Assembly (NCBI GenBank): GCA_029210045.1
Contig: JARGNX010000001.1
Location: 323,600 to 387,599, forward strand
Direction: 5' to 3'
From: Coxiellaceae bacterium
GTDB taxonomy: Bacteria; Pseudomonadota; Gammaproteobacteria; Coxiellales; Coxiellaceae
Length of the DNA: 64,000 nt
Under the pieces are notes generated by a model that was given only the letters and a program-made list of their open reading frames with translations, was not told the DNA's origin and ran no database searches. The stretch's first letter is position 1; each line of letters starts with the position of its first letter. Made by a program: the position numbers and the translations under genes. Positions 56,101-61,800 of this stretch are shown here, piece after piece.

Positions 56101-57576
56101 AATAATGGCGATTTTATTTGGTTGCTGTGTAGCTATCGCATCAAAAGTTTCATCTACGGTCGCTGTTCGCGGATAGTCGCGACGATAGTGTTGTTGGTTT
56201 AGTTGCAAATAAGCCTGTTGGCTTTTGTTGTCATACAGATTAAGCGCCGCCATGGGTGACTTTATATCAGTCACCAGTGCGGTTAATATCTGCGTATAAT
56301 ATTGTTGAAATTGCGGTGATAAATGATCGTCAGCATGGGTGATAACAAAGCGAAGCTTAATCTGGCTCTCGTTTACATTGTATAATAAGGTAATGTCGTT
56401 TTTGTTGGGTCCATTGCTGTATTCGTGTAACAGTTTAGTGGTGGTGTTATCGATGCTTAGGTCGCAAGCCATGCATTGTTCAAAGCCTGCGTTTGAAAAT
56501 ATACCATCAAAGCGATCGTTAAGGTTTTCGCGTATAGCGCGCACGATTTGGCTCGATGCGCATTGTTTGAAATAATCATTACGTATAATTTGCGCTTGGG
56601 TTTGTTGTAATAGTTGGCTAAGGTTTTGTTTGCTATCGACCAAGAAGCGATAAGCTAATCGGTTGTCGCTACAACCGACAATATATTCGCTATCGTTGGG
56701 CTGGCTGTTAACGCTATAGTTAATGAGGATATCCGATTCAGAACTTAAGCGGTTTAATAATAAAGTATAGGCGACCAGTAATAGGTCTTCGATGCGACAC
56801 TGTTGCTGTTGTGCTGTGGTGGCGAGTGCTTGTTGCAAATTTTTGTCGAGTATAAAAATAGTATGGTTATTCGCATTGTGTCGTTGCCCATTGCGATGCG
56901 GCGGTAACTTGCATTGAAACTGCTTATCACCGAGTAAATGCATCCAATGCAATATGCCTTTATGGTAGTTATCGCTATTTTTAAAATCTTCTTCAGCTGC
57001 AAATAATTGCTTGTATGACTGAGGGTTTGCATTAGTGTTGCTGTATTGTGTAATTTGTTGGATTAAATAATGTAGCGAGTATTTATCACAAATAATGGGG
57101 TGGGTAACCAGGACAAGGTAGTAGCGATCGTGACATTCTCGTATCAATACGAATCGAAACAGTGGCCCGGTTTGTAAGTCAAATTCAAAATGACAGCATT
57201 CTTGTATTGCCATGTGTATTTTAGCCGTGCTTTCACTATCGGAATAGTCAAGAATTTCCAGTGTGTCTTGCAGTTGTGTGTTTTCAATGCGCGCCAGTCG
57301 TTCTCGATCGTCGACCACCATGGAGGTCAAAATCGGGTATTGTTGAATGAGGCGTTTAAATACCGATTGCAAACTATCGACTGCCAAATCACCATCGATT
57401 TGATAGACAGCGCTATTACTTCTTAAATGACCATTTTTAATGTCATACCAATAACGCTTTTGGCTTAACGATAGTGAATGGTATTTATGAGCCATTGATT
57501 CATCTATTTTTTTTAATTGAATACGCTTTTTTTGCAAAATAATCAACCCATCACTATATCGCAGGGAGGGTATCAT
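50101..57576 (-). CDS. dimodular NRPS with terminal reductase (C*-A-T-C-A-T-R)
   Basis: A 2491-residue nonribosomal peptide synthetase. Domains: degenerate C about 30-450 (THPIICDKYS replaces HHxxxDG); A1 about 470-970 (YTSGSTGNPKG, NGYGPTETT); T1 with GGHSL, Ser1019; C2 about 1070-1500 with intact HHNFFDG at 1203-1209; A2 about 1525-2020 (FTSGSTGKPKG, NGYGPSETS); T2 with GGNSF, Ser2068; and a thioester reductase about 2138-2490 with LLTGANGFVG and the catalytic Tyr-x3-Lys in SGYLLSKWVAE. The A1 pocket residues read D-A-F-W-L-G-G-T-F, the valine type; A2 reads D-G-S-F-V-A-G-I-G and is unassigned. Reductive release should give a dipeptide aldehyde that can cyclise to a dihydropyrazinone, as for AusA. 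The start may instead be ATG 57495. No phosphopantetheinyl transferase gene is in the window. Confidence 0.93.
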   Translation of the reverse strand: MIPSLRYSDGLIILQKKRIQLKKIDESMAHKYHSLSLSQKRYWYDIKNGHLRSNSAVYQIDGDLAVDSLQSVFKRLIQQYPILTSMVVDDRERLARIENTQLQDTLEILDYSDSESTAKIHMAIQECCHFEFDLQTGPLFRFVLIRECHDRYYLVLVTHPIICDKYSLHYLIQQITQYSNTNANPQSYKQLFAAEEDFKNSDNYHKGILHWMHLLGDKQFQCKLPPHRNGQRHNANNHTIFILDKNLQQALATTAQQQQCRIEDLLLVAYTLLLNRLSSESDILINYSVNSQPNDSEYIVGCSDNRLAYRFLVDSKQNLSQLLQQTQAQIIRNDYFKQCASSQIVRAIRENLNDRFDGIFSNAGFEQCMACDLSIDNTTTKLLHEYSNGPNKNDITLLYNVNESQIKLRFVITHADDHLSPQFQQYYTQILTALVTDIKSPMAALNLYDNKSQQAYLQLNQQHYRRDYPRTATVDETFDAIATQQPNKIAIIDQQESISYQQLQQRANRIAYELQQHNDSGNGIVAMYLQRSIESTVAMLGILKAGLAYTPISSEYPEERIEYILSDTNANVIISNKALIANSASLSQRHVILVDQLTHIADNTITITKSHNAQSPAYVIYTSGSTGNPKGVIIPHRAINRLVLNNYYCELTNQSIVAHASSTAFDAATFEVYGALLNGGCLVVFDKETVLSSTLFHQRLLEHHINVLWMTVALFNQFAHEMPLMFAHLDYLLVGGDALNPEMIHRVLRCEQGSPAHIVNGYGPTETTTFAVTYDIPAQQGENQAVPIGYPIANTSCYVLSPEQQLTPHGFIGELYIGGDSVAQGYLNRADLSRQCFINNPFVNEGDYDRVLYRTGDLVRRKANGLIEFVGRCDNQVKIRGFRIELGEIENQLLSHPDIDDAVVIATKPQDGNERNLLAFFTGTKSELKTDIIMDYLKHSLPGYMIPESLKQVNQFPLTSNGKVDKKKLLQGDNQSSAEPSGHDKTVIPIICLLFAKVLNSQAECIQHNSDFFELGGHSLKATQLVAHIRQELNTDISVRDVFELRTPQALAAQIETNRRNLKPQFRLQKLLPGQVAPVSYQMSRGWYLFQMHKNSTYYNLPFEITFDKAPDALLLREALSKLLSQHDIFNLQYGEHEGQLILAYRPQPIHIDIKLITSAEGLDSYRQQYTKTVFALDKQQSHCASIVSCRHNKQCHLFFNIHHNFFDGWSISLFMRELSRIYHQLDNNLTVTKTEQPFNYRDYAYSQSQWQANGAFDSQLEHWKQTLSGSLPLLKMPTDFERPLQPSTTGGQVAINLSVEQSNKLRHIAKQYGVSVFTLLLTTYAAFLHKYTEQEEIMIGTPIANRNLPDLENIIGCFVNTIAYRVQVTPNISIAQLLQQIHQYGLVAMENQEVPFDSVAQHLDAEHHAGISYVFQTIFSFQSGIELSSQWQPEQGDYHVKQWPCGGAKCDLALILYDMADGSIAGEFEYASDLYRHSTIQTYVNQYTNLLARLSQHFDVEIANLSLLTRQERLQLAQSLRVKQRETQTTSCIQQQFAIHVAAQPDMLALADNKRQLSYSQLDHAANQLASLLQQTLFASGYIANQMVGLCVGRSVDIGIGLFGILKSGAAFFPVDPAHPASRIKAIIEQSQVKVIICDDENAAHIRQIDPQVTVITLSNIRKDSCCDYQNYSQPNHLAYTIFTSGSTGKPKGVLVEHKGIPLFSKALAELLHIQPGTVCSQLGSLNFDGGLSEFFITLLNGASCIIADDATRKNPDTLLAFFDKHLIEAVPFIPPALLEVLSTSQPPKTVKTLVIAGDTCAAACIRFWSEHYRLINGYGPSETSIGATYHLFQTNDHPKNIGKPLKHIDAYVLDKQMNPQPPGLVGELYIGGDNILARGYLNRVDLTVKTFVTNPFSDDPNSFIYKTGDLVKQLPCGELIFVGRVGALIKLRGYRIELGEIEAALNRHTAIKQAVVTVMKINDIEQLVSHYTTHTAITADELRSSCSSILPDYMVPNFFVEMPSLAVNINGKIDRKHLPLPTINASTEDHNNYSDIANVIIKLWQQFLGPVNIKLHDNFFQLGGNSFTSIRFLQQLNKRFSVDISATAFLALPTVAACEKLVRGDYQPNDSSIIDTAMQDAQLDLTHYQFQSTTHKKNILLTGANGFVGIHLLQCLLQTYPQANIYCIIRGNEKQALTKLLTAADQYKIDLNDRSRIHILPGDISQQQLGLTDDSWKLLTNTIDCIVHNGAQVHHLYDYHTLKPANVDSTLTLIQLANSGQAKQLHFISTLSAATAHDDNGMLLEVINNKKPPFTSGYLLSKWVAEQLINQAFQHGLQGNIYRLGNITGDSLHGFSNYHNNHALLLLKSCCQLHAAPDWTMDLDLMPVDVCAQLICQWLQQPQQTVMHLSNPNHISWQDYITVVQQAKLPVELVPLNTWQTKLKTIDESNALFPFKDMYLEMQSDGSDTPVVQTAAIQQQLTADQQAKLKAKQLAHTYIRYLQSQHFLQ

Positions 57577-57646
57577 GATGGCCTTAATTAGCCAATCTGT
57601 TTTATGGTTTTTTAGCAGGAATTCGTAGCTAATCGTAGTTCTGTGT

Positions 57647-58720
57647 TTAAGGGGTACTCATGCCGAGGACGAGAGGAGTGTCATCATATGGGGCGGCGCT
57701 TGATGTTGCGAGCAGGCGCTCTTTATCATCATGTGATGGCGTTGCTGCATGAGGTTTTGCTTGAGTAATTGCAGGAGTATGCAAAAGATCATGATAGGCA
57801 GCAATTTCAGTTAAGTCTTCGTGCAGTTTTGCTGGATGTTCCAGTGCATCGGTATAATTGAGAGTAAGCATTATCGATGGGTGTACTGCAATCGTTGTTG
57901 GTGGTGTGTCATCCGGCACGATCTCTTGATTTAACACGACGTGTTTGTGACTCGCAATCAAAGTATTGGCTAGCGTGATATATTGGTTCAGCAACAATGT
58001 TGCTCCGGATTTTATTTTGCGAAGCATGGCTAGTTTGTGTTCTGTATTCGTGCCGTTTTTATCCTTATCGAGTTCTGCTTTACGTTTCGTTTCATAATAT
58101 GAGATGGCGGCTTCGATGGCTTGGTAATCTTCAGTAATGGTAGTAATCGCATGATTTAATTGTTGAGCTGTGAAGGTTTTTCCAGGCAAGGGAACGGGTG
58201 TGTTGATGTAGGGTAGTCTAGCATAACGCACGGCAGCAAAAATTTTTTGATTATTTTCATACTGATTATAGGGAGAAGGTGTCACGATGACCTTATCTAA
58301 TTCAAAGGCGGCTGCCCTTATTTTTCCATTAGTAGAAGAATAATATTCACTATCACCGCACCATATCGGGTCACATCTATAATGGAATGTTGAGTTATTG
58401 GTACTGATATCATGATAGGGTAAGTTCAGCGCCGTAAAAAATCGAGTACCCTTACGTGTTTGACGTTTGAAAACAGTTGGACCTGATTGTCGGCAGATAA
58501 TATCGAACACAGCTTGTGCAACCAAATCAGTTGCTGAGCCCCCCAGCTTTTTCTTAAGCTGAATGGCTGTTATTAGGTCGTCAATGCAGCCCATCCTGTT
58601 GTCAAGTTCGAAGTCACGCCAAAGCAAAGCACTGGTAGCGTAATAAGTGACAGTGTCTGGCGCGATAGGCTCGCCTCTTTTTACCTTCTTTGTGAATTCA
58701 GAAAATGATAATCTGCTCAT
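57647..58720 (-). CDS. orphan protein of unknown function
   Basis: A 357-residue soluble protein, not recognised. It is mixed in composition, with a Cys/Trp/Tyr-containing central part (YRCDPIWCGDSEYYSS), a Lys-rich helical stretch at about two thirds (KRKAELDKDKNGTNTEHKLA) and an acidic/Ala-rich tail. The frame is open upstream to 58795, but a promoter-like TTGCAT-N18-TATACT lies within that extension, so the ATG at 58720 is preferred, although no good ribosome binding site precedes it. It lies between the NRPS gene and the helicase-repeat giant, all on the minus strand, without clear operon coupling. Confidence 0.6.
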   Translation of the reverse strand: MSRLSFSEFTKKVKRGEPIAPDTVTYYATSALLWRDFELDNRMGCIDDLITAIQLKKKLGGSATDLVAQAVFDIICRQSGPTVFKRQTRKGTRFFTALNLPYHDISTNNSTFHYRCDPIWCGDSEYYSSTNGKIRAAAFELDKVIVTPSPYNQYENNQKIFAAVRYARLPYINTPVPLPGKTFTAQQLNHAITTITEDYQAIEAAISYYETKRKAELDKDKNGTNTEHKLAMLRKIKSGATLLLNQYITLANTLIASHKHVVLNQEIVPDDTPPTTIAVHPSIMLTLNYTDALEHPAKLHEDLTEIAAYHDLLHTPAITQAKPHAATPSHDDKERLLATSSAAPYDDTPLVLGMSTP

Positions 58721-58751
58721 GGGGGGCTCGTATGGGCTAAAGTTAGTCGGC

Positions 58752-58781
58752 AGTATAGTGCATTGTTCGTTATTGATGCAA
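58752..58781 (-). promoter_or_regulatory. sigma70-type promoter candidate
   Basis: On the minus strand TTGCAT (58781-58776), an 18-bp spacer and TATACT (58757-58752) lie about 30 bp ahead of the ATG at 58720. The -10 matches five of six consensus bases and the -35 four of six. Its position argues for the shorter version of the orphan gene. Confidence 0.45.
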
Positions 58782-58864
58782 GTATTCAGTGGCACAATAA
58801 TCTCTGTTATACATGCCTATGTTTATTCAGTTAAACTTACTATTTGAATGCAATTGAGCATTTG

Positions 58865-61800
58865 CTAATTCATCACAGCAGGTGCAATGGCCACAACGGG
58901 GACTGCTATATCCCGGTGGCAATTCCTCTGTTGAAAAAATGCCGAGCGGCATTGCGCAGGGATGGGTAGAGCGTGTAATGCATCTGTTTTTTGCATAATA
59001 AGATCGAATGCTGAAATGCCATTGTGATTTTTCTGATGCAGCATATTCACTACGGCCTCGCGCAATTGAGGTGAGGTGCGTGATTGCACTAAGATGTTGC
59101 TAAATATGTCCAGTGAACCATTACCCATGACGATGTACATCAACCCCGAATTGCCACTGGCATCGTTGTGTCGTAAGAGTTGGGCAAGCTTAGTGTTGGT
59201 TTGTGGCTTTTCTTGTATTAAGCATGCGAAGCGGCGCATGTCGGCAGGTTTGCTTGCAATCAATGATAGCGTATTGGCTGGCAGGCTTTCTATTAAGGAT
59301 AGGCAAGCATCTTGATCTTGTTCTGCTATATCTAGCAATACACTGAAAGATTGAATTGAATGAGTAAGTATAAATTCACTGCATGTTCTGCTATCGAGTC
59401 GGCGTATCTGTAGTAGATGTGAAAACATAAGGTAAGTTTCTGGTACCGTTTTTCCTGATACATGCAACAGTTGAATTAGTTTTGGTAGTGCATAATCCTC
59501 TTCAGCAATTGCATGTAATGCTTTATCACTAATGGAATTAATCAGAGAGGAAAATAATTCAGGTTTCTTGTCGACTAGTAACAAAAAATACTTTATATAG
59601 ATCTTAGGGCTCAGAATGATTAATTCGGATGCAAGTGATTCATTGTATGGTGTGCTTACATTGAATAAGTGACTTAATATGGTGTGATTATTACTGTATT
59701 CTGTAGGGCATAGAGCCTCCACGTGGCGATGTAATATCCATTGTAGGCAACGTTTTTGTTCCTTAGGATCGGCGTCTGAATCAGATAGCCGCTCTATGCG
59801 CTCATGTAAAATGGCTTTGATATTTTCGTTATCATAAAAAAAATCAGCAATTATGAAGTAATTATCCAAGTAACGTTTAGTCAGTAATAGCCATAGATCA
59901 TTTTGCTTGCCACCAGTTTTGATTTGTATGGCCTCAACTAATTTTTCTTGCAGTGCCTTGTTTGATACAGCAAATTGCAATAATAGATTGCAGTTCTCTT
60001 CGTCAAGCTTTTCAAGGGCAAAATACCAGAGATTAGGTCTGCCTAAGATTGGCTCATTGGCGCATATAACCAACTGATGACAAAGTGCTTCATTGCCCTG
60101 CGCCATCATGATCAGTGCTCTAAAATTTTTATGTGAGTGTGCGATAGCCAAATGCCAGCCATTGGAATTAGTATTAACCTTTTGGTTAATAGTCCCGACC
60201 AGTATGTTAAGCAGGCAACTATCAGTTTTAGCGAGCTGCAGTATTGTCTGCAGACCAATAATGCTATCGTGTGCGATTATCGCATGCAGTAGTGAATAAC
60301 CAAATATATTTGGCAGAGCCAGGATGTTTAATACTTGCTGATAGAGGTGTTTATTAATTTTGATTAACTGAAATAGTTGAGCAAATAAGTCTGGCTGAAT
60401 GGCAACCAAAACCTGCCATAACGTAGTATTATTATTGTCGGGTGTAGCTATATCAATAAGCAAAGCCCGATAAAGAGGCTTATATTGAATGGCTAATTCG
60501 TGCAGGACGGTAAATAACTGTGGGTAAGAATAAGCAATGTTTAGCCATAAATTTCCGCCATATAAATTTGGTTTGCTTATGCTGTCAACTAGCTTTTTGC
60601 GAAGCAGTTTACTGTTTTTGGCAGCTCTAATTAAGGCATGAATGGATGCATCACCTTTATAATATGCTAAGTGCCAGAGGTTTTCGTCAGGTGCTTTTTG
60701 GTTTACTGTATTAGCCAAGCACTCCATAACCCGTTCGTCGGATTCGGCCAGTTCTACCAGTGATATAAAGTTTTCCGATGAGCAATTTAGTATTCGAGCC
60801 CAGGCATTCAACCGGTCTGTATGCGTCGCTTTTAATGTAGAGAGCATTTGCTGGTACAGCTGTTTACTTGTTTTTGTTAGCGCTAGTAGTGTATTAAAGC
60901 AGAGTGGCTGACGTGTGGCGACTATTTCCCAAAGCGTGTCGCCATCCCCCAGCTTTTTCATCGCAGTGTTCAATAGCTGGCTGAGTAAGGCTTTATCTTT
61001 TGATGCCATATCGATCAGTATCGCGAAAGCTTCAGGTGCATTTATGGCAGCAAAATGCCAAAGGTTATAACCATTAGGCAATGATTTGTTGACGCTCGTG
61101 ACTAAGCTTTGATATAAATCATCATCATATTGCGCTTCTTTGACTAATTGAGTTAAGCATGCTGGAGTATGTTGGGCTATTTGTGTCCATGCACTTCTGC
61201 CAGACCGATCTGAACTTTGGTCGGCAGTGCTTTGAATGCCGAGTGACGCAATAAATTGTTTGCGTAGGCGGTCATCTCTTGCACTCAGGGAGATTAATTT
61301 TGTTAAACAGTTAGGTGCCAATTCTGGTATTCTGAACCAGGCTGATTCGTGCTGAAAAGTTAGTGTGCTTAAGCCATCGATAAATGGTCGGTATATTGCT
61401 GCATCCTCTTGGGCAAGATCAATCATTGCGCTAAGGGCTTTTGCTGAATGCATCGTTAGCCCATGAGATATAGACCATTTTGCGTTATTATACATGCTGA
61501 ATGCTTCAATACATTTAGATCGTAAACGGTGGTTAGTTCTAGAATGCTCGATGAGTTTAAAAAAAGCGTCAGCATTGTGTCTGGCTAGCATATGCCATAC
61601 GGTGAACCCATCACAATTCTTGGTGTTGACTAGTTCAAGTAAGCTAGACATCATCTCTTTATTTTCAGTCGCAAAATCAACCATTGCGCAAAACCCTTCG
61701 GGGGCGTACCTTGCTACATTGTGCCAGAGTGACCATTGGTCATCATGCTTTACACGCGTAGCTTTGATAAGTGCATTACCTAGCTCAGTATTGCTGCGCG

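Noticed and set aside
50101-58000. Phosphopantetheinyl transferase or thioesterase partner next to the NRPS
   Set aside because: None of the neighbouring products shows Sfp-type or type II thioesterase motifs; the partner must be elsewhere.
57647-58795. Longer form of the orphan gene starting at GTG 58795
   Set aside because: A promoter-like TTGCAT-N18-TATACT lies within the extra segment and the extension has no convincing ribosome binding site.
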